Below, piece by piece: positions 23,975 to 34,805 of a DNA stretch of 64,000 bases (position 1 is its first letter; every line of letters begins with the position of its first letter). The DNA comes from Rhizomys pruinosus (lineage: Eukaryota; Chordata; Mammalia; Rodentia; Spalacidae), in assembly GCA_009823505.1 (NCBI GenBank), contig VZQC01003052.1:1422327-1486326 (forward strand). Reading direction: 5' to 3'. The position numbers and the translations under genes are program-made. The notes beneath the pieces are model-generated. The model worked only from the letters and a program-made list of their open reading frames with translations. It had not been told where the DNA came from and searched no databases.

Positions 23975-24212
23975 CTTTTTAAAAATTTATTTATTTATTT
24001 ATTATTTTTTATGTGAATGAGTGTTATGTCTGCATATGTGTAAGTGTACCCATGTCACATAGTGCCTATGGAGGACAGAAGAGGGTATTGGATCTCCTGG
24101 AACTGGAATTACAGATGGTTGTTAGCCATCATGTGGGTGCTGGGATTCAAACCCTGGTGTTCTGCAAAAACAGTCAGTGCTCTAAACTACTGAGCCACCT
24201 TTCTAACTCCCT
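23975..24212 (-). mobile_element. B2 SINE
   Basis: Antisense B2 after an ATTT-rich tail: CTCCTGGAACTGGAATTACA, CATCATGTGGGTGCTGGGAT, GAGCCACCTTTCTAACTCC. Moderately diverged. Confidence 0.85.
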
Positions 24213-24889
24213 AAGTTAGCTTCTTAATCAAATGGTATTTCACAGGCATTTGCTTAGGGCTCAAGATTGAGTTAAGCACCTCTAGGAAACAATTTTAGGA
24301 CACCATTATTACCAGCAGCAACCTAGTTGAGGAAACTCAATAATACATGCAAGGCATTTGGTTGTGCTGTCAAATCACCTTCTAAATATTTATGTTTACA
24401 CCTAGACTTGGGTTGCTCTCAGCTTTGGTCAGAGAAGCTTATTTTTGCATTGGGCAGCCGCCAATGCAGAGACATATAATTAGTTCCACTACTGAGAAGA
24501 AGAGACTGAATGCCCAGCCCTAAATGGGAAATTGTCATTAGCCACCCTCCTCTGCCCATGCTCAGGAAAGAACATGGAAGAGGAGGTGGAAAGCATGTGA
24601 GAGCTGGAAGACAGAGAAGAGAGCTGAAAGATGCTGTCTTCTAGACATGACGTGGCTGTCACAGTGATGAGCTCACAGCAGCTGTGATGACTCCACGAGA
24701 CCTGCAAGAGCAAGCCAGGCCAAGGGCTCTCCAGGCCCTGTCCCAGTAGAGGAGCTATTGGTGGTTGACAGGTTCTGGGAGGGAGGATTATTTGTTTTTC
24801 AGGGTGTTCCCACTAGGATGTTTCCTGTGCTCCAGTGGGCAGCCTCATACCCAAGAACCTATGGGCCACAGCGGGTTATCAAAGAAAAA

Positions 24890-25115
24890 AGGGGAAGGTT
24901 GGAGCAACGGCTCAGGGGTTGAGAGCACATGCTGCTCCCGCAGAAGACCTGAGTTTATTTCTTAGCGGCCACATATGGCGGCTCACAACCACTTATAACT
25001 CTACTTCAGGGATATCTGGACTCTGTGGGCACTGACACTCAAGTACATACTTATGTATATACATGTATGCACACACACATACAGACACAGAATCACATGA
25101 TTTAAAAACAAAATG
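24890..25115 (+). mobile_element. B2-like SINE, diverged
   Basis: Reads GGTTGGAGCAACGGCTCAGG, CAGAAGACCTGAGTTTATTT, GGCGGCTCACAACCACTTAT, GGATATCTGGACTCTGTGG, then a CA-rich tail. The strand is plus. Confidence 0.7.
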
Positions 25116-25697
25116 AATCTTTTAAAAAGAAAAGAAAAAGATATGACATTGGGAGAGAATATGGGGGAAGGTGGAGGAGGAAAATGGGGGGTGGGCAACA
25201 CCATAATTCATTGTATATATGCATGAAATTGTCAAGAATAAAGAAAGTTATAACTAAAATAAGACAAAAATCAGAACAAAAGTCCACAAAAAGCATAGAA
25301 AGTTGGCAAAACTATTGTCTAAGATGGTTAAGAATACTATCTTTAAAGATCAGAGAAATAAGATAATTTATAAGAAGGTACAACTTTCATGATGATATAT
25401 ATACTTAAAAGGAATTAGCGAGAGGAAATATGTCTGTTTTTCTTCCAAAACCTCCTATATCAATAGTTCTTTATATTTCTAGAATAGATTCTCATTAGGT
25501 GCAGACAAAAAAAGCTGAGAAGAAAAATTCCTTCATTAATTTCACTGGAATCTTCCAAGAAATACACGAAGTGAGCTGATAGAGAGCTTTCTAGTCTTTC
25601 CATGGTGAATCTGACTCGCCGCTTTTCTTCAACACATGATGCTCAGATGCGGTTGCTGTACTATTGTTCTTTTCTGCTATCAATAGGGAATGCTGAT

Positions 25698-25854
25698 GAT
25701 TTTTTTTATTAGTCTTTTTGAGACAGGGTCTCCCTGTAGCCCCAGCTGTCCTGGAACTCACTCTGTAGACCAGGCTGGCTTTGAACTCGCAAAGATCCGC
25801 CTGCCTCTGCCTCCCAAGTTCTAGGATTAAAGGCGTGTGCCACCACGCCCGGCT
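25698..25854 (-). mobile_element. B1 SINE, full length
   Basis: T-rich start, then GAGACAGGGTCTCCCTGTAG, GAACTCACTCTGTAGACCAG, AAGGCGTGTGCCACCACGCC. It is flanked by GAATGCTGATGATTTTT on both sides, a clean target-site duplication. Confidence 0.95.
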
Positions 25855-26063
25855 GAATGCTGATGATTTTTATGGGACTTTAAAATACTTCTTAGGATCA
25901 GGTCTCTTCTCACATTGTTAAAAACAAGGAAGAAGTGCAGTGAAAAGCTTAAAAGTACTATTTGCAATAATGCTTGGCCCTATCTTTCTCTTAAGCAGAG
26001 GTCTGTATATTCTGACTCAGAATTTTCCGCCACATTCAGAGGAAGATGCCTTAGCAGAGCTTG

Positions 26064-26174
26064 TTGAGACTCCGGATTTTCATACACTTTTTGACACGGG
26101 GCTGTCAAGTGCACTAGATTGAGACTCTGGATTTTCATACACTTTTTGACACGGGGCTGTCAAGTGCACTAGAT
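26064..26174. repeat. 55-bp tandem duplication
   Basis: Two adjacent 55-bp copies, each starting TTGAGACTC and holding CACTTTTTGACACGGGGCTG. They differ by one base (CCGG against CTGG), so the event looks recent. Confidence 0.95.
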
Positions 26175-26217
26175 GGTTCATTTCATGGAACTTCCAGAAA
26201 GTGAATAATTTTTGTTT

Positions 26218-26282
26218 CAAAAAGGATAGAAGAAAAGGAAGGGAGAGAAGAAAGGAGGAAAGGATAGAGGGAGGGAGGGAGG
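26218..26282. repeat. purine-rich GGAA/GGGA tract
   Basis: About 65 bp nearly all A and G on the plus strand, ending in GGGAGGGAGGGAGG, which could form triplex or G-rich structures. Confidence 0.85.
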
Positions 26283-26387
26283 TCACCCAGGCTGTTTTAT
26301 GATGATAAAATAAAGCAAATTCTCGAACAGAATGCTGAGAGAAGTGAATGCTGTACTGTGGTTTCTTTGATAATTACAAATGACTTC

Positions 26388-26572
26388 ATGCTGGATGTGG
26401 TGGTGCACACCTTTAATCCTAGCACTCGGTAGGTAGAGGCAGGTGGATCTCTGTGAGTTCAAGGCCAGCCTGGTCTACAGAGTGAGCGCCAGGCCAGCTG
26501 GCACTTCAGGGAGACCTTGTCTCAAAAAGACCCCCCCCCAAATTGCCCCCAAACAAACAAACAAAACAAATG
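26388..26572 (+). mobile_element. B1 SINE with unusual tail
   Basis: Sense B1 (GGTGGTGCACACCTTTAATC, CAAGGCCAGCCTGGTCTACA, CTCAAAAAGACC), then a C9 run and AAACAAACAAACAAAAC. The C run in place of a plain A tail is odd. Confidence 0.9.
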
Positions 26573-27519
26573 ACCTCACTGATGAGGTCATTAGAACATT
26601 ATAACTCATTCTATTTTTGCAATTAGTATAATTACAGATAGCCACATTTAGGCAATTATATCAAATATATGATCTATATAGCACATTTAAAATGTGCTCA
26701 GAATGGAATTATTCTAAAGGCACTGGATTGCTTTAGAGGACCTGATGGCTGAAGGATATTTCAGAAGACAAATAGCTACTTCACTACCTGATTTTTGGAC
26801 TGGCTGTACATTCTGTGCAAAAACCAAGGATCAGAGTGTCTTCCCATTAGTAGAGCTACCCTTGGTGCATCTGTTAAGGAGCATCTGATTCAGTTGTTTA
26901 TTTCCTTCTACCAGCAATGTTATAATCAATTTCTTTGATTTCAGAACTCTAAGTCTGCCATATGTGACCCTTATGGGAAAATTCCCTAGTCGCCTACCAT
27001 TGTCATAATAACTCTCCTTTAAATGTCAGATGATCAGCTTCCCACTGCCAACTAGCACAAAAGAAGGTTTCCAATTTAAGGCTGCAGGGTTCGAGAAAGA
27101 ATCTTTTCTTTTTGCTCCAAATTCAGATCACAAGCCAAGTAACCATCACTCGATAAACTACACGCTCATTATCAAAGGGTGGATGTTGGTTCCTGGTGAA
27201 GCAAATCCCACACCTGTATAGTTACATTTATGTGAGTACTCTTAAATCTGGGTCATTTTAGTAGAAAAAAAAATCCTCCAATTACAATGAGGAGAAAGAG
27301 GAAACAAAACGTCACTGAATTTAGGTTAAATGTAGAAAAGAATTTATGATGTTCATATTACAATGGAAAAGAAAATTATGTGCATCTAGATGATATGCGT
27401 CTATTTCAAAATTCCAGACAATTAAAAAGTCAGCTTGTGGTATTTGCAGATGGTTTGGAGGCATGAGCAGGTGGAGATCACTTCCAAGTATACAGAACAA
27501 GGGGGGCTGGAGATCAAGT

Positions 27520-27605
27520 GAGGACTGGCGATTTAGCTCAGTGTTATGCCACTTCCGTGGGCAATGGCCCAGGTTAGGCCCCAGAAGCAATGGAGGGAGG
27601 GGAGT
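27520..27605 (+). mobile_element. ID-type SINE, degenerate
   Basis: GACTGGCGATTTAGCTCAGT and GGCCCAGGTTAGGCCCC follow the A box and B box of ID (BC1-like, tRNA-Ala-derived) elements with many changes. Confidence 0.45.
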
Positions 27606-27654
27606 GGGCTGGTGGTGGTATGTCTTGACCCCTGCTCTCTTCTTCCCTATCATA

Positions 27655-27840
27655 GATTGAACAATGGGCCTTCCCCCCAAAGATGCCCATATCCCCGTCT
27701 TCTGACTTCTAGAACTAAATGATCCAAAGTCCTGGGTGGAGGAAATTTGACTCTCCCTGAAGTTAAAATTTGGACAGAGTATGAAGCCTCTAGAGCTTAA
27801 GGCCAAGCCAGAAATATGATGCACAGCGAATGCCCATTGC
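27655..27840 (+). mobile_element. possible MaLR LTR fragment
   Basis: GATTGAACAATGGGCCTTCC and CCCCAAAGATGCCCATATCC resemble the 5' part of MLT1/MST LTRs. Short and diverged. Confidence 0.35.
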
Positions 27841-28537
27841 AGAGCAATGGACAGCAATAGAGATCTTATGCAGCAGTCTCTTCTTCTTTAATGCAGCTTG
27901 CTTTGGCTTTACCTCTGAATATCAAGAGCTATTGCTATTTAAATTTCCACTGAGATTAACCACTGGGTAATTAGTGATGCTGCAGATGATAGTTACTATA
28001 CATGTCACATTTGAACACATATCTGGAATCCACCTGGCTCTTCTGTCTTAATAACACCCCTGTTTTGCACAGGGTTCTGCTCTACTTTATGGCTCGTGTT
28101 CCCTAGAGTCCAACTTCCTTTCAAAGGTGAGCTCCATTGCTTGAGTCAAGTAGGATCTACTATTTTCCTGGCCACAGTCATTGATGCATCATGGGTTGGC
28201 CTATGAGCAACTCTTAGTCAATCAAATGTGATCCTAGGATCCTTGCTTAGATCATCAGAACAGGAGAAACTGTGTTTTGATTTCCTTGGACACAGTGGAG
28301 AATGGGTATTAGGCCCAGAATGCAGCTGGCATCTTACTGCCAGCCTAGGAACCAAGATGACTGTGGAGAGAGTGAGCAGAGCCACTGGGTGCACCCATCC
28401 CAGCTGGCTCCAACGCTAACCCACAGCAATGCCAGTCAGTGCAGCCCTTCCCCGGCTGCTCTATGCAAGTTGTGTTTTCCATTGATTTTTGTTGAAACAA
28501 TGATAACTGTGGATGGTCGGGGTCAGGGGAAATTCTT

Positions 28538-28790
28538 TTTTTTTTTAATTTTATTTATTTTTGTATGTGTATGAATGTACTGTCTGCATGTAGGTTTGTG
28601 CACCCGTGTCATGCAATGCTGTAGAGGTCAGAAGAGGGTGTCAGATTCCCCTGGAACTGGAGTTCTCCTGGAATTGGAGTTACAGATGGTTCTCAGCCAC
28701 CATATGGGTGCTGGGGATTGAACCCGGGTCCTCTGCAAGAGCAGTCGGTGCTCTTAACCGCTAGGCCATCTCTCTAGCCCTGGGGGGAAT
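28538..28790 (-). mobile_element. B2 SINE with 17-bp internal duplication
   Basis: Full antisense B2. The pair CCTGGAACTGGAGTTCT and CCTGGAATTGGAGTTAC is tandem, and the 5' box has GCTAGGCCATCTCT. It is flanked by GGGGAAATTCTT and GGGGGAATTCTTA, a target-site duplication. Confidence 0.93.
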
Positions 28791-30614
28791 TCTTATGACC
28801 TGAACTTCATATGCTGGAGGCAGAAAGTGAGCTGTATGCAAACTTCCAGACACCACAACATGAAACACAGTAATATGTCATCGAATCCTTATATTGATAT
28901 TTTTCCTTTTATATCCAAAGAAAACCAAAACACACCAAGAACTTACCTAACAGCTGGTAAATGGTAGAGTCCTAGGCTGTGGAATCTATTTCCCTGTGGT
29001 TTATCATCTCGGAGCTGTTTACCTTCATAAAACTTAGGAAAATAGTTTTCTTTATTAATGCTTTAAATTTATATCATGCATACTGTCTATTTATTTCTTA
29101 ATAAACTATGAAATAGATTCAGATATAAAAATCCTAAAATCATAAAGCTTTAGTTCTTTCCTGACACTCTGTTAGTCAGATCACTCACTTTCCTAAAGCT
29201 TCAATTTCTTTACCAATAAAATAAAATTACCCTATAAAATTCATCTTGAAGAATTATGGGAGAGTAAAAAAGAAAAAAAAAGGCACTGGGCAGGGTACAT
29301 GGGTACTTTGTTCCAGTGTTAGCTGTGTGCCCTTTGACAAGTTATGCATCTCTCTGTGTCCCTGTCCATTTTGATGAAGTCGAATTGTTTGTGGCTTAAT
29401 ATTCTAAGATTGTGTGTCTACCTGGGCCACTGAGCTCTTGAAAAGATGATATTCATTCATTTAATGACAAATTAAAGACTTCCCTGGGTTAAATGGATCA
29501 ACAACAAGGATTTTACCAGTACATTAAAAATCCTATTTCAATATTATTCAGATATTTTTCCTACAAGTAAAACCCAAGATTGATGAAATAAAACAAATGT
29601 CAAAATTCTCAGTTTCTGATGGCAGTCAGGGCCACCATGAAGGTGCAGTGCTCACCACTAATCACCTACATGGAAGAAAGCACTGGGGCAACTCGATGGC
29701 TTTGTGATGACTGTCTTGACCGCTGGCAGGGAGAGGACACTTCCTCTGTCAAGGGTTCTGTGGCACAGTCACAGGTTCTCTATTTATTTAGGAAGATTTA
29801 CTGGAGCAGGCCTTACACCCCTTGGGCTTGGTGTCCTGGAACTTTCTTCAGGTCAAAACTTAAAAAATAGTCAAATTTGTACTGTTTTGTAGCAGGGAAG
29901 ATCAGGGAAAGTCAAATCCACGGACCTCAAGGAGATCTTTAGAAAAGCCATCATGCTAATTTCTCTGTCTTCCCCTATACATTTCTATTCCAGGATTTAC
30001 AGCAAGATCCAATTTTCCTTATTTAATGAGAACAAAGTTGCTGTGGAGATCCCTGATATAGACGTTTCAAGGTGCTGGGGAATGAAAGCAAAAGTCTGTC
30101 CAGCCAATACAGAGCAGTGTTCTTGTCACCCAAGAATGCTTCTCAGCTTACTGTGTGTCATGGGCAACAAAGAACAGACACTGGTGGTGTGGGGCTGGCC
30201 ACGGGCTTGCAGCAAGCAGCAGAGCACAGCCCAGCTCTGCACGTGAATGATGGGTCACAAATGCTTGCTTCCTTCTATATTGGCTTCCCCAAAGTACAAA
30301 CTCCTGCTGGTTATTATACTTCTCATTACAATAATAATAGCCAGTGTTTAGCAAGCATTTCATGTATCAGACAACCAGGTAAGTACTGTGTCTGAGTTAG
30401 CATTCAGCCCTTATAACCATCAGGTAAGAAAAGAAAGCTTAGATGCACTAGTGATTCAACTTTCCATCATGACCCTTTCCAGGTTAATCTTCACTTTATT
30501 ATTTTGTTTACATAAAGATTCATTTCAATTTAATGAACAGAAGTGGGTTTGTGTGAATATAGTTAGACATGGGATGTGGAGCTTCCTAACTCTGTTTTGA
30601 CATTTCCTTCCTGT
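28791..30614. other. intronic sequence; possible MIR at about 30330-30450
   Basis: GTGTTTAGCAAGCATTTCAT and CCCTTATAACCATCAGGTAA suggest an eroded minus-strand MIR. Nothing else is recognised. Confidence 0.35.
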
Positions 30615-30955
30615 TTTTTATGTGTGTATATGTGTACATGTGTGCATATGCATGTTTGTGTGAGTGCACATGTGTGTCCAGGTGCATGTGAACATGTGTG
30701 ACTGGTCTGTGGAGGCTAGAGGTCAGCCTTGTGGTCTACCTAGTGTCATCTACCTTGTTCCTTGACATAGGGTCTCTTACTGGCCTGGAGTTTATCAGGC
30801 AGGCTAGGCTGGTGGCCCAGGAAGCCCTATGGATCAGCCCATCTCTCCTTGGCCAGAGCTGGGATTACAAGCACGTACCTTGTTCACTGTAGCTCTATTT
30901 TACATGGATTCTGGGAATCAAAGTCATGTCTCCGGCCTCTTCTGTGGTTTTCTAC
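30615..30955 (-). mobile_element. B4/RSINE-type SINE with TG-rich tail
   Basis: Antisense order: TG-rich tail, TAGGGTCTCTTACTGGCCTG, AGGCAGGCTAGGCTGGTGGC, GAGCTGGGATTACAAGCACG, ATGGATTCTGGGAATCAAAG. It mirrors the RSINE at 15.1 kb. Confidence 0.7.
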
Positions 30956-32004
30956 TTTGGTTAGAAACATGGCCACAGGAATATGGGAAAGGCTTCTCCC
31001 CGGCCCTGCCTGTCCTGCCACCTGGGACCACCTTCACTGTCAGAAGCAGCACTGCAATCCACCAGTGAAACTGCACTCCGCCACGACAGTTGGATGCTGT
31101 TCTACAGCTCCCTGGGGTCTCGTCCGTCATAAGGAGATAATTAGCCGGTTGTTTTTGAAATCAGTCAACCAGCCTCATAATCACTTTCTCAAAAAAATTC
31201 AGGCAACTCAATGACCGATGACAATGATGTCGAAGAAAAGAGCACAGAAGGGACAAAGACTGCTGGTGTGACAGGGCAGACACCTGAAGTGAAGACAGAG
31301 TCCAGATGGAGCCCCAGAGGATGGGGGGTGCTTGAGACCACTGTCTTTATTGGGGTTTAATTAGCTGATGTGTAAAATGGGAAGAGGAGGTCACTATGCT
31401 TGGTTGCTTGCTATGAGGGAAAGGGTGGTGACAGAGGTGACATGAAGTGTCTAGCACAGTACAGGCACAAAGGTGCCACTTAGCAAGTGTGAAAGTTTTC
31501 AACTCCTGAGACTTTATTCTCCAGCTCTAAAATATAGATCACCAAAAGAGAGGGCTTGACACTGCTTAAACGGACTGCAGAGTATCTGCTACGCACCTGC
31601 TTCTGTAAGAGATCGAAAAGGGAGTCAAATACAGTGAGTTACGGCCTCATCTTTGTCATCTGTGAGATGGGTAAACTGGGGAGTGTCTCTGCTCTGTAGT
31701 AGGAATAACAATATCTGAGTCTTTCTGCCATGTGGCAGTATCAAGGCTGCAAGTCTGAGCCTAGAAGATCTGTAGCCACTAGGTAGCTGAATAAAAAGAA
31801 GGCTTTGCTCTCCCACGCTATGTTTCCATGCTACCTGTCGGGAATCAGACACAGGGTGTTTTGAATGGCTTCCTGTTTCTTGGATGTCTAATCGGTTGTT
31901 ATGTTATCTCAACCCTTACTATCAGGTTCATGACACCGGGAATCTACTTTTTCTTGTTACCATCTTCAGTGAATGAAAATTATCTCCCATGGGCTTCAAG
32001 AATT

Positions 32005-32223
32005 TGAACACTTGGTTACTTGGTAGCTCTGTTTGGGGAGGGTCATGGAACCTTTAGGAGGTGTGGCCTAGCTGGAGGAAGCTTATTGTTGAGGGGCTTT
32101 GAGAGTTCCCAGCCTTGCCCCTTCAGTTTGTGGCCTCTGTCCTTTGCATGCCTGAAGATGTAAACCCTCAGATTTTTGTTCTAGTGATCTCTTGGCATGT
32201 CTCCCTGGCCATTATGACCTCCT

Positions 32224-32294
<71 letters not shown>

Positions 32295-32385
32295 GACAAA
32301 CAAAATCTTCCTTCTATAAGTTGACTTGGTCACATGTTTTATTACAGTAACAGACAAGTAACCAATACACCATCTATGTGAATTT
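32005..32385. repeat. interspersed repeat with embedded (TC)n
   Basis: Contains CTCTGTTTGGGGAGGGTCAT, GGAACCTTTAGGAGGTGTGG and the end TTACAGTAACAGACAAGTAA. A (TC)n run of about 66 bp (32225-32290) expands its interior. Its end resembles that of the 14.7-kb repeat. Family not named. Confidence 0.55.
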
Positions 32386-32885
32386 TTTACTGATGTGGCA
32401 ACTTACCAAAAAGTTGTGGCTTAAAAGAAGCCAAACCCATATCTTGGCTGAAATCCAGGTACGGTAAGTTCATTCCTCTTAGAAAATTCCAGGACATCCT
32501 GCTTTGCCCTCCCTACTATCCAGAGGCTGCCTATTCCTTCATGAGAAGGATCATATGAATGGTCTCTCTGGGTCTCTTCTGTAACTTTCTTTCACTTTTA
32601 AAGACTGTTGTGATTCTTCTGGGTCCACTCCCAACAATCCATTCCCTGATTTTCCAAGTTAGCCAATTCCCACCTTACTTCCACCTGCTGCTAACATTTC
32701 GCTTTGCTATTTAATATATTTGAATGTTCAAGAATGGGACTGTTGACATCTTTGGAGGCATCAGACTGTCTTCCACAACACCTTGTTCAAGTCATCTCCC
32801 CCGAGCACTGCTGTGAACTAGCTGGTCTCCCTGTCTTCCTGCTGCAGGCAGTAGCAGTAAAGCACTTTTAAGAAAGATATTCTTA

Positions 32886-33078
32886 GAGCTGGGGAGATGC
32901 TCTGCAGTTAAGGATACATATTACTTTTGCAGAAGACCTGATTCAGTTCCCAGTACCCACGTTGGGTAGCTCACAACTGACCGTAATTCTACATGGAAGA
33001 GATTTGATGCCTCTGGTATCCAGGGGCACTACACTCACATGTGCATACTCAAACAGAGACACAGATGCACACACATGA
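32886..33078 (+). mobile_element. B2-like SINE, diverged
   Basis: GAGCTGGGGAGATGCTCTGC, TTTTGCAGAAGACCTGATTC and TTGGGTAGCTCACAACTGAC match a diverged tRNA-derived SINE with a CA-rich tail. Confidence 0.65.
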
Positions 33079-33079
33079 T

Positions 33080-33475
33080 TTGGTGGTGCACCCCTTTTTT
33101 TATTATTTATTTTTGTATGTGTATGAATGTATTGTCTGCATGCAGGTCTGTGCACCCATGTCGTGCAATGCCGCAGAGGTCAGAAGAGGGTCTCGGATTC
33201 CCCTGGAACTGGAGTTCTCCTGGAATTGGAGTTACAGATGGTTCTTAGCCGCCATGTGGGTGCTGGGGATCGAACCTGGGTCCTCTGCAAGAGCGTCGGT
33301 GCTCCCAACCGCTAGGCTATCTCTCCAGCCCCGGCGGTGCACACCTTTAATCCCAGCACTCGGGAGGCAGAGGCAAATGGATTTCTGTGAGTTCAAGGCC
33401 AGCCTGGTCTACATAGCAAGTTTCAGGACAGCTGAGGCTACAGGGAGACCCTATCTCGAAAAGACCAAATAAAAT
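33080..33475 (+). mobile_element. B1 SINE interrupted by a B2
   Basis: Sense B1: TTTGGTGGTGCACCCC at the left, then from 33333 GGCGGTGCACACCTTTAATC, GTGAGTTCAAGGCCAGCCTG and GAGACCCTATCTCGAAAAGA. A minus-strand B2 sits near its 5' end, with GGTGGTGCACCCC and GGCGGTGCACACC on either side as a probable target duplication. Confidence 0.8.
33096..33332 (-). mobile_element. B2 SINE with 17-bp internal duplication, nested in B1
   Basis: Antisense B2 with the tandem pair at 33202-33218 and 33219-33235 and GCTAGGCTATCTCTCCAGCC at its 5' box. It is younger than the B1 that it splits. Confidence 0.92.
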
Positions 33476-33602
33476 AAAACAAAACAAAATAATATAAAAT
33501 GAACCTTGAAAAATAATGAAATTCTTAATTAAAAGCCCTAAGACTTCTTCTAAAACATATTTAATTGATATCAATCACCAAATATTTTAGTAGCCAAAAC
33601 CA

Positions 33603-33800
33603 GTTAAAATTAAGGGCTTACTATGTGCCAGATACACTTTTAAACACTTTGCACATGCTAACTAATTTAACTCTTTACAACAACATAATGAGGCAAGTAT
33701 TTAAGCCGTGCCCATTTTACAGGTCAGAAAACTGAGAAAGACAATCTCTTGTGTTCAACCTCACAGAAATGAGTAGAGCATGAATGTAAGACCAGGTCAC
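33603..33800 (-). mobile_element. MIR element
   Basis: GGGCTTACTATGTGCCAGAT, CTTTACAACAACATAATGAG and CCATTTTACAGGTCAGAAAA are the reverse of MIR core and 3' boxes. Confidence 0.85.
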
Positions 33801-33944
33801 CTAATTCTAGAGCCCTGCCTCATAACTTTGTCACTCATGTTGAGCAGATTAGTTATCTAGTCTTTAAGAAACCTTCATAGCCATTGTCTACAGGGGACAC
33901 AGTGATACTTTGTAAACAATGCATGCAGGAGTACCAATTTGAAC

Positions 33945-34065
33945 ATCAGTGTCATTTTGGCAAGTTACTTAATCTTCAACTGTAAAATAGGAATAAAACT
34001 ATGCTGCATATTGTTGCAAATGCTACCTCATTTGCAGAAGAGCTCAGGTCAGTGCACAGGATGGA
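33945..34065 (+). mobile_element. MIR fragment
   Basis: GGCAAGTTACTTAATCTTCA and ACTGTAAAATAGGAATAAAA match the sense MIR core. Confidence 0.6.
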
Positions 34066-34287
34066 TTGAATACCACATACATTGTGACTCAGGCCCAAGA
34101 AATGAGGAGGTTTCTAGGTTTGGTCTCAATCTTATTGATAATCTTTCGAGGCCTGGTTTCCTTACCTCCTTACCACATCCCATTTGTTTTGTCTTATAAG
34201 CCAATGAAACCTGTTGGCACTCCAGGCAGTGACCTGAACTTTCCTGGCCTTTGAAATTTGTTGAGTATAATTTTCAACAAAATGCTT

Positions 34288-34372
34288 TTCTTTGTGGGTG
34301 CTTGGAACTGAACCCAGATAACCTGGAAGAGCAGCCAGTACCCTTAACCGCTGAGACAGCTCTCCACTCCCC
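34288..34372 (-). mobile_element. B2 5'-end fragment
   Basis: GTGCTTGGAACTGAACCCAG and CGCTGAGACAGCTCTCCACT match only the 5' third of a B2. Confidence 0.65.
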
Positions 34373-34747
34373 CTGCCCCCAATTTACAATCATTACAACA
34401 CTTGTCAACCCCTCCCTCTGGAAATGTATTGTGTTTTTGTCTCTATTTTATTATGGTACATCCATCCACATTATTCTAGGAGCTGTCTATCCATATCATA
34501 TCCACGTCTACATTTATCTATAAGGCCCCATTCTCCATGTTTGTGAGCTCCAAGTGACTAGTATGCAGTTGCAGATCAAAAATATTTGGGCCAATGAAAT
34601 GAGCCTGTATTAAGATGTAATAAGGAAAACAACAGGCAGATAAAACGCCGTTAGGAGAAAATCCATATATGTTCTATTAGACTTAATATAATATACTGGG
34701 GACAGGAGGAAGGAGAATGAGTTTAAAGAAAGATTTCATGGAGGAGG

Positions 34748-34751
34748 ATGT

Positions 34752-34794
<43 letters not shown>

Positions 34795-34805
34795 TGTCTG
34801 TCTGT
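34748..34805. repeat. (TG)n microsatellite with (TCTG)n end
   Basis: About 20 TG units then four TCTG units. A likely length-variable site. Confidence 0.95.

Noticed and set aside
27321..27857. 178-codon minus-strand frame
   Set aside because: No family match; it overlaps an ID-like SINE and a probable LTR scrap, so a chance frame is the simplest reading.
33041..33472. 143-codon plus-strand frame
   Set aside because: It runs through nested B2 and B1 elements; similar frames (MYECTVCMQVCAP type) recur at other B2 copies.
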